Source: a virus
Length of the DNA: 24,534 bases
Strand: one strand, 5' to 3'
IMG/VR virus record: IMGVR_UViG_3300030002_000106
Coordinates: 1-24,534 of that record
Positions 14,044 to 21,635 of the stretch are shown here, one piece after another. The notes under the pieces are model-generated. The model searched no databases and was not told where the DNA came from. It saw only the letters and a program-made list of their open reading frames with translations. The first letter of the stretch is position 1. Each line of letters opens with the position of its first letter. The position numbers and the translations under genes were made by a program.

Positions 14044-15246
14044 ATGGCAGTCTCACACGGCTCTCTACCATTCAAGGAACAGATCGAACACGACTATGCT
14101 TTCGTGGTGGCGGGTGCTGCGAAACGGGATCTGCTGACCGACCTGCGGGGTGCCGTAGAGAAGTCCATCGCCAGCGGCGCCACCCTGGAACAGTTCCGCA
14201 AAGACTTTGACCAGGTCGTCGGTAAACACGGGTGGCAGTACCAGGGCGAGCGCGGTTGGCGCACCAATGTCATCTGGGAAACCAACCTGCGCCAGTCTTA
14301 CAACGCTGGCCGCGAAGCTCAGATGGCCCACCCGGAGTTGCGCAAGCGCCGCCCCTACGCGGTTTACCGTCATGGCGACAGTGCGCACCCACGGCCTATG
14401 CACCTGTCCTGGAACGGCATCACGTTGCCGCTCGATGACCCTTGGTGGGCAACTCATACCCCGCAAAACGGTTGGGGCTGCAAGTGCAAAAAGTTCATGC
14501 TCTCGGCCAGGGACGTTGAGCGCCAAGGGCTGACGATTGGTCCAGCACCGGCCACTGAGTGGGAAGATCGGGTAATCGGCAAGAACAGCTCTGGTGGTCC
14601 ACGTACCGTGCGAGTGCCCAAGGGGATCGATCCAGGCTTTGAATATGCACCTGGTCAATCACGCTTGGCCAACTCCGTGCCCCAGCTGCGCACCCATGAT
14701 CTGATTCCAGCACCATCAGCAGCTCCGGCACCGACAACCGGTTTGCCCAACCGGCAACCAAGCGGACCTTTGCCGCAGCCTCGGCAGATCCCGGCAAAGC
14801 GTCTGCTCCCAGCCAAAGCCTCCACCCCTAAAGCGGTGACCCAGTTCCTGGGCGAGTTCGGCGCCACCGACGCCGAACCAGCGGTGTTCCGAGACGTGAC
14901 GGGTGATGCCCTGGTCATCGGGCGGGAGATGTTCAGCGATGCCAAAACCGGTGCAATAGCGTTGGCCCAACAGGTCAAGGCTCGCGAGTTGCCTCTCTTA
15001 GCTGAAGCCATTAAGGCTCCTGATGAGATCTGGGTGCGCTTGGAATGGCAGCCAGACCAGGGCAAAGCGGTGTTGCGCCGTCGATACCTGGCACACGTCC
15101 AGGTCAAGGGAAAGGCAGATCCCGCTGTTGCTGTATTCGACCAGGGCGCAGATGGCTGGACTGGCGTCACCGGGTTTGTGGATGACAGCGAGCAGTACCT
15201 CGAGGCATTGCGCCTAGGCGTCCTGCTTTACCGACGTACCGAATAG
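14044..15246 (+). CDS. F: Minor head protein gpF fused to a PBECR2-like nuclease domain
   Basis: A 400-residue protein. Residues about 1-175 form the phage head morphogenesis domain, seen in WETNLRQSYNAGREAQM, HPRPMHLSWNGITLPLDDPWWA and the closing PQNGWGCKCKKF at about 140-150. After a Pro/Thr/Ser-rich linker (about 215-262) comes a second domain (about 265-400) ending EQYLEALRLGVLLYRR. This matches the phage Barnase-EndoU-ColicinE5/D-RelE-like nuclease family PBECR2 found at the C-terminus of gpF proteins. The second domain may be injected with the DNA. The catalytic residues of this family are not firmly known to me. The start is 2 bases after the portal stop. Confidence 0.88.
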   Translation: MAVSHGSLPFKEQIEHDYAFVVAGAAKRDLLTDLRGAVEKSIASGATLEQFRKDFDQVVGKHGWQYQGERGWRTNVIWETNLRQSYNAGREAQMAHPELRKRRPYAVYRHGDSAHPRPMHLSWNGITLPLDDPWWATHTPQNGWGCKCKKFMLSARDVERQGLTIGPAPATEWEDRVIGKNSSGGPRTVRVPKGIDPGFEYAPGQSRLANSVPQLRTHDLIPAPSAAPAPTTGLPNRQPSGPLPQPRQIPAKRLLPAKASTPKAVTQFLGEFGATDAEPAVFRDVTGDALVIGREMFSDAKTGAIALAQQVKARELPLLAEAIKAPDEIWVRLEWQPDQGKAVLRRRYLAHVQVKGKADPAVAVFDQGADGWTGVTGFVDDSEQYLEALRLGVLLYRRTE

Positions 15247-15256
15247 GGAGGACGAC

Positions 15257-15820
15257 ATGGCCGGTTCAATGCTTGAGGTTTCCGTCGATACAAGTCCAGT
15301 CGGCAAGGCCCTCGATGATCTGTTTGAGCGACTGGGCGACCTGACAACGCCGCTCAATGACATTGCGGAATACCTGCACCAATCCACTGATGACCGCTTT
15401 CGCCAGCAGGTCGCTCCAGACGGTTCGCCCTGGGCTCCACTTGCCCCCTCAACCCTGGCACGTAAGAAGGGAGGTCGCATCCTGCGCGCCAAGGGTACGC
15501 TACAGGACACATTGCGCCACAACGTCAGTCGCAATGAGCTGTCTTTCGGCACTGACCGACCATACGGTGCCATTCACCAGCTCGGTGGTAAGGTCGAGCA
15601 TGCGGCCAGGTCACAGCAGGTCTACTTCCGTCAGGGTAAAGATGGATCGGTGGGCAACCGCTTTGTGAAGAAGAGCAAATCCAACTTTGCGCAGTGGGTT
15701 ACTCGTGGTGCGCATGACTCCGAGATCAAGGCAAGACCCTACCTAGGCCTATCATCAGACGACGATATCGAGATACTCACGATCATCCAGGACTACCTTA
15801 TGGAGCCAATAAAAGAGTAA
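15257..15820 (+). CDS. G: Virion morphogenesis protein gpG (tail completion)
   Basis: A 187-residue protein of the virion-morphogenesis family: DIAEYLHQSTDDRFRQQVAP, DGSPWAPLAPSTLARKKGG, ILRAKGTLQDTLRH, FGTDRPYGAIHQLGGKV and the C-terminal ARPYLGLSSDD. These are the consecutive family motifs. It is thought to complete the head-tail junction. The start has GGGAGGAC (about 15246-15253). It is the last gene of the operon before a 252-base gap. Confidence 0.93.
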   Translation: MAGSMLEVSVDTSPVGKALDDLFERLGDLTTPLNDIAEYLHQSTDDRFRQQVAPDGSPWAPLAPSTLARKKGGRILRAKGTLQDTLRHNVSRNELSFGTDRPYGAIHQLGGKVEHAARSQQVYFRQGKDGSVGNRFVKKSKSNFAQWVTRGAHDSEIKARPYLGLSSDDDIEILTIIQDYLMEPIKE

Positions 15821-16018
15821 CGGTGCAGAATCCCACAGGCGCGCTGATCTAGCCTTGCGGGTACATCCGCCGCGTGCGGGGTGGCTGAACAGCGTTAGAC
15901 CTGCGTTAGATTTAGTTGTAGCCCTATTCACTCCGTCTTCGCGAGATCCCTTCGGTCCACTCGCTGTGTATAGAATGGATTCACCGACTACCCCTTCGCC
16001 GCCTTCCCAAGGCGCAAA

Positions 16019-16041
16019 TTCTTAAACCCCGCTGATACTCA
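16019..16041 (+). promoter_or_regulatory. Putative late promoter/leader element, copy b (PI position)
   Basis: All 23 bases are identical to 7605-7627 and include AAACCCCGCTGATACTCA. It lies 31 bases before the protease/scaffold gene, the place of the late promoter PI in Mu. A CGCCTT-CCC-AAGGCG hairpin just upstream mirrors the terminator that precedes copy a. The promoter role is inferred. Confidence 0.6.
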
Positions 16042-16049
16042 CCAACTTC

Positions 16050-16069
16050 GCCAAGTCTCACAGACTGGC
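16050..16069 (+). promoter_or_regulatory. Leader hairpin abutting the gene I start
   Basis: GCC(A)AGTCT (16050-16058, one bulged A) pairs with AGACTGGC (16062-16069) around a CAC loop. The 3' arm overlaps the GGCGG run (16067-16071) just before the ATG at 16073, leaving no free Shine-Dalgarno. Possible translational control; structure only predicted by eye. Confidence 0.5.
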
Positions 16070-16072
16070 GGC

Positions 16073-17059
16073 ATGAAAACTCAACTCGCCGTTAACTCAG
16101 AAATCTACAGCTCCGTCGAGCTTTCCGATGGGAAAGCGCCCGAGTGGGTAGAACTTATTCCCGCCGGTCCCTCTGTCGTCGGCCGTGATGGCCGCGCATG
16201 GCTGTTCGACGATACAGCGCATCAGTTTGTGCAGACCAATTTCTCCAGCCGGGCAATCGATCTGCCTATCGATTGGGAGCATGCCACCCAGCGCCGTGCC
16301 CCCAAGGGGGAAGAAGCACCCGCAAGTGCTTGGATCAAACAGTTGGAAATCCGCGACGGCGCGTTATGGGGCCAGGTCGACTGGACGCCACGTGGCGGAC
16401 TCCAGGTTGAGGGCAAAGAGTACCGCTTCCTTTCCCCCGTCTTCGATTACGACGATGAGACCAAACGCATTGTCCGCATGGTCAGCGCAGCCCTCACCAA
16501 CATACCCAATCTCGTAATGACAGCACTCAACCAAGAGCAAATGGAGAACGTCCCTGTGAAACCCTCACCAGAGCTTTTAAAGCTGCTCGGTCTGCCTGAC
16601 ACGGCGACCGCTGAACAAGTCTTCACCGCCACCACCGCAAAACTCAATGCCACCAGCCAGGCGCTCAACAGCGAGGCGGGCAACCTGGAGCGGTTCGTGC
16701 CTCGCGCTGACTATAACGCGCTGGAATCCCGAGCATTGAATGCCGAGCAGGCCCTTACTACTCACAAAGCGGCCGAACATACCAAGGCAGTGGACGCGGT
16801 CATTACCCAGGCTACCCAAGCCGGGAAGATCACCCCGGCCACCGTCGACTACCACCGCGCCATGTGCCAGGACGAAGCCGGTCTGACGCGCTTCAAGGCT
16901 TTCGTCGATGCCGCACCAATCGTTGCGGACCCGACCAGCTTGGGTGAGCGCAAGCCCAAGGAAACCTCTACCGCCCTCAACTCCGAAGAGCAAGCCATGT
17001 GCGTGCAGTTTGGGCTTGATCCGGCCGAGTTCGCCAAAACCAAGCAGAGCGAGGTTTAA
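16073..17059 (+). CDS. I: Mu I-like prohead protease/scaffold
   Basis: A 328-residue protein. The N-terminal half (about 1-150) matches the Mu-like I protease: EWVELIPAGPSVVGRDGR, LPIDWEHATQRRAPKGEEAPASAWI (in two runs), GLQVEGKEYRFLSPVFDYD and ALTNIPNL. The C-terminal half is Ala/Glu/Thr-rich, helical and scaffold-like, as in Mu, where an in-frame internal start makes the scaffold Z. Candidate internal starts are ATG at about 16541 (MENVPVK) or a nearby codon, without proof. It processes and shapes the prohead. It is the first gene after the PI-like element. Confidence 0.92.
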   Translation: MKTQLAVNSEIYSSVELSDGKAPEWVELIPAGPSVVGRDGRAWLFDDTAHQFVQTNFSSRAIDLPIDWEHATQRRAPKGEEAPASAWIKQLEIRDGALWGQVDWTPRGGLQVEGKEYRFLSPVFDYDDETKRIVRMVSAALTNIPNLVMTALNQEQMENVPVKPSPELLKLLGLPDTATAEQVFTATTAKLNATSQALNSEAGNLERFVPRADYNALESRALNAEQALTTHKAAEHTKAVDAVITQATQAGKITPATVDYHRAMCQDEAGLTRFKAFVDAAPIVADPTSLGERKPKETSTALNSEEQAMCVQFGLDPAEFAKTKQSEV

Positions 17060-17062
17060 CCC

Positions 17063-17458
17063 GTGCCGCTGACTCAAGATCGCAATACGCCTATGAAGGA
17101 CACCGAAATCCTGGTGGTTCCTGTCACCGCTAACGTCCGCATCTTCGCGGGGTCTCTGGCTGTCGCTACCGCAACTGGCTTTGCTGCACCTGGTTCAACC
17201 GCTCTGGGCCTGTCCTACCTAGGCCGTTTCGAGGCATCAGTAGACAACCGAGGCGGCGCCGCTGGTGCTGCCCAAGCCGAGATCCGCCATGGCAAGGCGT
17301 TTCTCTGGGCCAACGACGGCACCATCACCCAGGCGCACCTGTTCAAGCCAGCCTATATCGTCGATGACGAAACCGTAGCTGCTGCTGACGCAGGCGGCAC
17401 CCGATCCGCCGCTGGACGCATCGTTGGTATTGATACCAACGGCGTGTGGGTTGAGTAA
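17063..17458 (+). CDS. Capsid decoration/cement-like protein (DUF2190-like)
   Basis: A 131-residue, beta-rich protein with Ala/Gly repeats: ALGLSYLGRFEASVDNRGGAAGAAQAEI, KAFLWANDGT and the ending GRIVGIDTNGVWVE. Small proteins of this type sit between the protease and the major head protein and coat the capsid. GTG at 17063 is used as start because GAGG lies about 9 bases upstream; ATG at 17093 is an alternative. The family assignment is tentative. Confidence 0.75.
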   Translation: MPLTQDRNTPMKDTEILVVPVTANVRIFAGSLAVATATGFAAPGSTALGLSYLGRFEASVDNRGGAAGAAQAEIRHGKAFLWANDGTITQAHLFKPAYIVDDETVAAADAGGTRSAAGRIVGIDTNGVWVE

Positions 17459-17487
17459 CTCCCTCTATATATAGGAGCGCATTGCGC

Positions 17488-18393
17488 ATGTTGGTTAACA
17501 AGTCCTCTATTCAGGCAGCTTTCGTTGCTCTGAAAACCCTTTTCAATAACGCCTTTGGGTCTGCACCCAGCTCCTGGGAAAAGATCGCCATGAAGGTGCC
17601 AAGCACCACTGGCAGCAACATGTATGCCTGGCTATCGGCGTTTCCGAAGATGCGCCGTTGGGTTGGCGCGAAGCACGTTAAAAACCTCAAAGCGTTCAGC
17701 TACACCGTGGAAAACGAAGACTTTGAAGCGACTGTCGAAGTTGACCGTAACCACATCGAAGACGATCAGTTGGGCATCTACGCGCCCCAAGCGCAGATGG
17801 CAGGCTTCTCGGCCAAGCAGTTGCCGGACGAAATCGTATACGAGCTGGTGAACGGTGCCTTTGGCAACCTGTGCTACGACGGTCAATATTTCTTCGATAC
17901 TGACCATATCGTCGGCAATGGAAGCGTCAGCAACAAGGGCACGGCGGCACTTTCCATCGCAACCCAGGCAGCCGCTAAGGCAAGTTACGGCGCAGCACGT
18001 ACGGCCATGGGCAAGTTCAAGGACGATGATGGCCGCCCATTGGATGTGCGCCCAACAATCCTCCTGGTCGGTCCTGGTCTGGAAGACACCGCCAAGGCTT
18101 TGTTGACTGCTGATCGTCTGGAAGACGGCAAGGTCAACCTTTACAAGGGCACTGCCGAGCTGGTTGTCTCGGGTCGCATCACCTCCGACACGGCCTGGTT
18201 CCTCTTAGACACCAGCAAGCCCGTTCGCCCCTTCATCTATCAGGAGCGTAAAGCGCCGGTCTTTGTCCAGCAGACCGATCCCGAAGCTGATGATGTCTTC
18301 AGCCGCAAAAAATTCAAGTTCGGGGCAGAAGCGCGGGCAGCTGGTGGTTATGGCTTCTGGCAACTGGCTTTCGGCTCCACTGGCGAAGCGTAA
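17488..18393 (+). CDS. T: Major head protein gpT
   Basis: The main capsid subunit, 301 residues. It starts MLVNKSSIQAAFVALKTLFNNAF and contains MKVPSTTGSNMYAWLSAFPKMRRWVG (two runs), LKAFSYTVENEDFEATVEVDRN, YDGQYFFDTDH, RPTILLVGP and the C-terminal RAAGGYGFWQLAFGS. This is the full set of Mu gpT family motifs. The ATG at 17488 is preferred over TTG at 17482 because AGGAG (17473-17477) is better spaced. It is expressed with protease I and the decoration protein. Confidence 0.96.
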   Translation: MLVNKSSIQAAFVALKTLFNNAFGSAPSSWEKIAMKVPSTTGSNMYAWLSAFPKMRRWVGAKHVKNLKAFSYTVENEDFEATVEVDRNHIEDDQLGIYAPQAQMAGFSAKQLPDEIVYELVNGAFGNLCYDGQYFFDTDHIVGNGSVSNKGTAALSIATQAAAKASYGAARTAMGKFKDDDGRPLDVRPTILLVGPGLEDTAKALLTADRLEDGKVNLYKGTAELVVSGRITSDTAWFLLDTSKPVRPFIYQERKAPVFVQQTDPEADDVFSRKKFKFGAEARAAGGYGFWQLAFGSTGEA

Positions 18394-18403
18394 GGGGGGC
18401 GTC

Positions 18404-18922
18404 ATGACGACTGTCATTGTTATTACAGCCAAGCGTAATGGCTTCCGTCGCTGCGGCGTTGCTCACTCCGATCAGCCGACCACCTGGCAACAGGACGACT
18501 TCACGGATGAGCAATGGGAGGAACTGTTCAAAGAACCTCAATTGTTTCTTGCCATCTATGAGCAAGATACTGGCCTGGGACTGGAGCAACGCAATGCACT
18601 CACGTCGTCCGCCGCGCTACCGGAAGCGTCCAACACCGCACAAAACGCTCAGTCGCAGACGTTTAAAGCAGACTCTCCGACTCTGGGTGATGGAGTGCTT
18701 CTGCCCGGCGCCTCGGATGCAGGCAGCCTTGATTTACTTTGGGACGATGCCCTCCTGGAAGACCGAGCACGTGGGGTAGCCAAGGCGCAAGCAGCGGCAG
18801 ACCTCGAACTTGATTCGCTCTGGGAAGAAGCCCTTCTCGAAGATCAGGCGCATGAGGCAACGAAGACAGCCGCAGCCAAGCCGCCCACTAAGCCTGGCAA
18901 GGCCAAGGCAGGTAAAGAGTGA
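18404..18922 (+). CDS. HI1506-related (FluMu N-terminal domain) protein
   Basis: A 172-residue protein. Residues 1-60 (MTTVIVITAKRNGFRRCGVAHS, then FTDEQWEELFKEPQLFLAIYE) match the HI1506/FluMu N-terminal domain found after gpT. The rest is a low-complexity acidic linker with an imperfect duplication, LDLLWDDALLEDRA and LDSLWEEALLEDQA, each followed by an Ala/Lys-rich stretch, ending in a Lys/Pro-rich tail. The start has GGGGGG at 18394-18399. Its role is unknown, probably head assembly. Confidence 0.85.
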   Translation: MTTVIVITAKRNGFRRCGVAHSDQPTTWQQDDFTDEQWEELFKEPQLFLAIYEQDTGLGLEQRNALTSSAALPEASNTAQNAQSQTFKADSPTLGDGVLLPGASDAGSLDLLWDDALLEDRARGVAKAQAAADLELDSLWEEALLEDQAHEATKTAAAKPPTKPGKAKAGKE

Positions 18923-19407
18923 ACATCTCGCTACCGAGTGCGGCTCAACTGATGCACCGATTTGGTGAGGAAGAAATCACCGTGTTGGCCGTCAAACCGC
19001 CGCGCAACCCCATCGAATCGGACCTGCTGTTGGCCGCTGCCGAGGGGAAACCTCTCGACGGATGGTCCCCCGAAGAGGTGGAAACAGCCGTCGACGCGTT
19101 GGCCAGGATTGCTGATGCAGTCAGCCGCGCTCGTAGCGAGGTATCGTTCTACTTGCGCTTTCGCAAGGTTGGTATCGATGCGCCGGAATGGGTCACGGAT
19201 GACCTGCCTGAGTTGGCCCGGTATCACCTGCAGGGCACGGCCGTTGAAGAGTCAACCATGCGCCTACGTTATCGCGACATCATCAAGCGCCTGGAAAAGC
19301 TGGCGACTGAGGATGAAGCACGTGGTGCATCTGAGGCGGGTGACTCCGGGTTGAAAATTGCCCATCAGCCTCGGCTGTTCTCGCGCAATAGCTTGGGGCC
19401 GTTGTGA
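18919..19407 (+). CDS. gp36-like head-tail protein (DUF1320)
   Basis: A 162-residue protein of the DUF1320 type: LPSAAQLMHRFGEEEITVLA, ETAVDALARIADAVSRARSEVSFYLRFR, LPELARYHLQGTA and RYRDIIKRLEKLA, in the usual order. The family is thought to be a head-tail connector. The start is GTG overlapping the preceding stop (GTGA). The stop overlaps the next gene. Confidence 0.9.
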   Translation: MNISLPSAAQLMHRFGEEEITVLAVKPPRNPIESDLLLAAAEGKPLDGWSPEEVETAVDALARIADAVSRARSEVSFYLRFRKVGIDAPEWVTDDLPELARYHLQGTAVEESTMRLRYRDIIKRLEKLATEDEARGASEAGDSGLKIAHQPRLFSRNSLGPL

Positions 19408-19958
19408 TGCTCGGCGAATTGGAAGATGCGGTGTTGGCACGGCTTGCCGAGCTGAAAAAAGCTGTTCCGCGCCTTCGCCTGGAGACCTACGGCGGCGAGC
19501 TAAGCGATCCAGACCTGATGGCCGGTCTGATCGCTGGCGGGCCTTCGATCTTGATTACCACGCCCAAGATCAGTTTCAAGCCCCGATCTAACCGTCGTTA
19601 CTCGGCTGAACTGGTATTCCGCCTGGTCGTTTCGGCTGGCAGCGAGCGCAGGAACACCCCCAAGGCTAGCGACCCTGGCAGCTATTGGCTGTGGGGCGAG
19701 AGCCTGGCGCTGCTCACCAACTGGCAGCACCAAACCGACGGCGCCATGGTCAGGCCCACGGAGTTTAACAACCTGGTCAATGGCAAGTTTCAGGCTCAAC
19801 ACCTGTCGGTGTTGGGTCAGTCGTTCGCCATTGATCTTGACTGGATGATCCCAGAGCCAAACTGGCCTGACTTCCTGAGCATGTCCATGGAATACCACAC
19901 CCCATCGGATAACACCGTGCCGGTGGCCACCGACAACATCGAATTGAGGAACGTGTAA
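19407..19958 (+). CDS. gp37-like protein (DUF1834)
   Basis: A 183-residue protein. It starts MLGELEDAVLARLAELKKAVP, the DUF1834/Mu gp37 N-terminus, followed by LITTPKISFKP, YSAELVFRLVVSAGSERR and WLWGESLALLTNW. The C-terminal DLDWMIPEPNWPDFL is also a family trait. It likely acts in tail terminator or connector assembly. The ATG at 19407 overlaps the preceding stop (TGATG). Confidence 0.9.
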   Translation: MLGELEDAVLARLAELKKAVPRLRLETYGGELSDPDLMAGLIAGGPSILITTPKISFKPRSNRRYSAELVFRLVVSAGSERRNTPKASDPGSYWLWGESLALLTNWQHQTDGAMVRPTEFNNLVNGKFQAQHLSVLGQSFAIDLDWMIPEPNWPDFLSMSMEYHTPSDNTVPVATDNIELRNV

Positions 19959-20149
19959 TGCGCGTTAAAGCCGCACCTGGTCATCGGGTGCCCACGGAAG
20001 AAGATCCGTACAAGTACATCGAAGATGCCAAGGCGGTCGACGTGCCGGACACCTCTTACTACCGGCGCCGGGTGGCGACGGGTGAACTGCTGGCCGCTGA
20101 AAATACACGCGGCAGTGCCAAACAACCCGCACAGGAATCCGCCGAATGA
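19958..20149 (+). CDS. gp38-like small protein (DUF2635)
   Basis: A 63-residue protein beginning MRVKAAPGHRVPTEEDPYKYI and containing VPDTSYYRRRVATGELL. This is the DUF2635 signature of small proteins placed right before the tail sheath gene. The start shares the last A of the previous stop (TAATG) and its stop overlaps the sheath start (ATGA). Function unknown, likely tail assembly. Confidence 0.9.
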   Translation: MRVKAAPGHRVPTEEDPYKYIEDAKAVDVPDTSYYRRRVATGELLAAENTRGSAKQPAQESAE

Positions 20150-21246
20150 GCATTTCCTTTGACACCATCCCGGCTTCGATTCGCAAGCCGGGCGTTTACA
20201 TGGAGTTCAATACCAGCCTAGCGGTACGGACATTGCCAACCAACAAGCAGAACGTCTGCCTGATCGTTCCCCTGGGCGAAGGTGCGACGGTAGCAGCCAA
20301 TGTGCCGACACCGTTCTATAGCGCGGCAGAGGCAAAGGCATTATTCGGCGGGACCGTTGCTGAGGAAATGGCTGATGCATTCATCACCGCCTATCGGTAT
20401 GCCTCGGTCTCGGCTGTGGGTGTGGTGGTTGAAGGTGATGCAGAGCCCGACATCAAGCCCGCGTTGGACTCGACGGCCATGGGTGGTTTCAACATTCTGG
20501 TGCCTGCCTGGTTCAGCCAGGTCGCGCTCACCGCACTTCGCACGCACATCCAGACATACACCAGCTCGATGGAACAACAAGGCATCATCGGTGTGGCGGC
20601 GTTGACCGGAACCTTGTCGGCTGCGACCACCTTGGCCACGTCGATCAACTCCGGCGCGATCAGCTTGGCAGTACTGCCAGGTACTCCATCGACTGCGCGT
20701 CAGGTCGCCGCTGCTTATGCCGCAATGATCGCCTCGGAAGAAGATCCGGCCCGGCCGCTGAACACACTTGTACTGACCGGCATCAAGGTGCCGCCAGTCA
20801 CACAGCGCCTCGGTCGCACGGAGCAAGAGACCGCCCTGGCCAATGGCGTCACGCCGCTGGAGGTCGCCGCCGGTGATGTCATCCAGATCGTCCGTGCAGT
20901 GACCACCTATACCAAGTCTGCGGCCGGTGCCACGGATGTGTCGCTGCTGGATCTGACTACCATCCGCACTCTGTATTACGTGCGCACGGCCTGTCGTGAC
21001 CGTATCCGCCTTCGCTTCCCGCGTTCCAAGCTCTCCAAGAAAACCCCTGAAGCTGTGCGCGGCGAACTGATGGACGTACTGCTCAAGCTGGAAGAGCTGG
21101 AGATCGTCGAAGAGGTTGAAGCCAACGCGGCCGGACTGGTGGTCGAGCGTTCGGCCCAAGACGTAAGCCGCCTCAACGCAACCATTCCCACCGATGTCGT
21201 CAACGGCCTGCATGTGTTCGCCGGTCGCATCGACTTGCTTTTGTAA
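20146..21246 (+). CDS. L: Contractile tail sheath protein (gpL)
   Basis: A 366-residue sheath protein, the contracting tube of the myovirus-type tail. It starts MSISFDTIPASIRKPGVYMEF, the conserved N-terminal arm of Mu-type sheaths. LVPAWFSQVALTALRTHIQ, VAAAYAAMIASEEDPARPLNTLVL (in two runs) and DVSLLDLTTIRTLYYVRTACRDRIRLRFPRSKL (in two runs) follow, then a helical C-terminal domain. Length is shorter than Mu gpL (about 495) but with the key regions. It is coupled to gp38 and followed by the tube gene. Confidence 0.94.
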   Translation: MSISFDTIPASIRKPGVYMEFNTSLAVRTLPTNKQNVCLIVPLGEGATVAANVPTPFYSAAEAKALFGGTVAEEMADAFITAYRYASVSAVGVVVEGDAEPDIKPALDSTAMGGFNILVPAWFSQVALTALRTHIQTYTSSMEQQGIIGVAALTGTLSAATTLATSINSGAISLAVLPGTPSTARQVAAAYAAMIASEEDPARPLNTLVLTGIKVPPVTQRLGRTEQETALANGVTPLEVAAGDVIQIVRAVTTYTKSAAGATDVSLLDLTTIRTLYYVRTACRDRIRLRFPRSKLSKKTPEAVRGELMDVLLKLEELEIVEEVEANAAGLVVERSAQDVSRLNATIPTDVVNGLHVFAGRIDLLL

Positions 21247-21259
21247 AAGGTGAACTTAG

Positions 21260-21631
21260 ATGGCTGATAACTACGTAGGGCAGATCGTCCTGGAGATCAA
21301 CGGCACCGACTATGAGGTGACTAGCGTTGAGCCGAGCCTCAAGACTGGGCGCAAAGTCGTCAAGACCATGAACCGTACCGGTCGACCTTCTGGCACGGCA
21401 AAGGGCATTGAAGAGCACGAGCTGAAAATCGCGGTACCCATCCCGAAAACCGGCGAGCCGGATTGGCGCGCGCTGATGGATGCGAAGCTGACCATCTATC
21501 CGCAGGACGGAGGAAGCAAGCGCCAGACATGGACCGGCTGCTCCCTGATGGAAATGGGTAGCAAGTACCAGGTCGAAGGTGAAGCCACCCGCGATCTGAC
21601 CATCGCCGCGCTGAACTATTACACGGAGTAA
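21260..21631 (+). CDS. M: Tail tube protein (gpM)
   Basis: A 123-residue beta-rich protein. It begins MADNYVGQIVLEINGTDYEV, with KTMNRTGRPSGTAKGI, LKIAVPIPKTGEPDWRALMDAKLTI and EGEATRDLTIAALNYYTE, typical of Mu gpM-type tail tube subunits. It forms the inner tube inside the sheath. AAGGTGAA (21247-21254) supports the start. It is followed after 4 bases by the chaperone gene. Confidence 0.92.
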   Translation: MADNYVGQIVLEINGTDYEVTSVEPSLKTGRKVVKTMNRTGRPSGTAKGIEEHELKIAVPIPKTGEPDWRALMDAKLTIYPQDGGSKRQTWTGCSLMEMGSKYQVEGEATRDLTIAALNYYTE

Positions 21632-21635
21632 TGCA

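Larger units (their letters stand above)
15821..16072 (+). other. Intergenic leader between gpG and the protease gene
   Basis: The largest gap without a gene in the window. It contains a tandem direct repeat GCGTTAGA at 15892-15899 and 15903-15910 (11-base period). It also has a potential hairpin GCGAG (15941-15945) with CTCGC (15960-15964), a hairpin CGCCTT/AAGGCG near 15999-16013, the 23-base late element and a hairpin next to the start codon. No convincing rho-independent terminator with a T-tract and no coding region is visible. It looks like a control region for the head operon. Confidence 0.6.

Noticed and set aside
12896-14071. Long open frame on the minus strand opposite the portal gene
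   Set aside because: Antisense shadow of a high-GC gene; no ribosome-binding site, no recognisable domain, and the + strand portal is certain.
15020-15393. CTGATGA matches at 15020-15026 and 15387-15393 as hammerhead cores
   Set aside because: No matching stem III/GAAA partner around either; both are in coding frames of gpF and gpG.
15999-16018. CGCCTT/AAGGCG hairpin before the second late element as a rho-independent terminator
   Set aside because: Only six pairs and followed by AAATTCTT instead of a T-tract; kept only as part of the leader description.
18287-18293. CTGATGA in the gpT gene
   Set aside because: Coding sequence (Ala-Asp-Asp) with no flanking stems.
20341-21213. Long minus-strand open frame opposite the tail sheath gene
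   Set aside because: Same reason: codon-bias artefact opposite a well-recognised gene.
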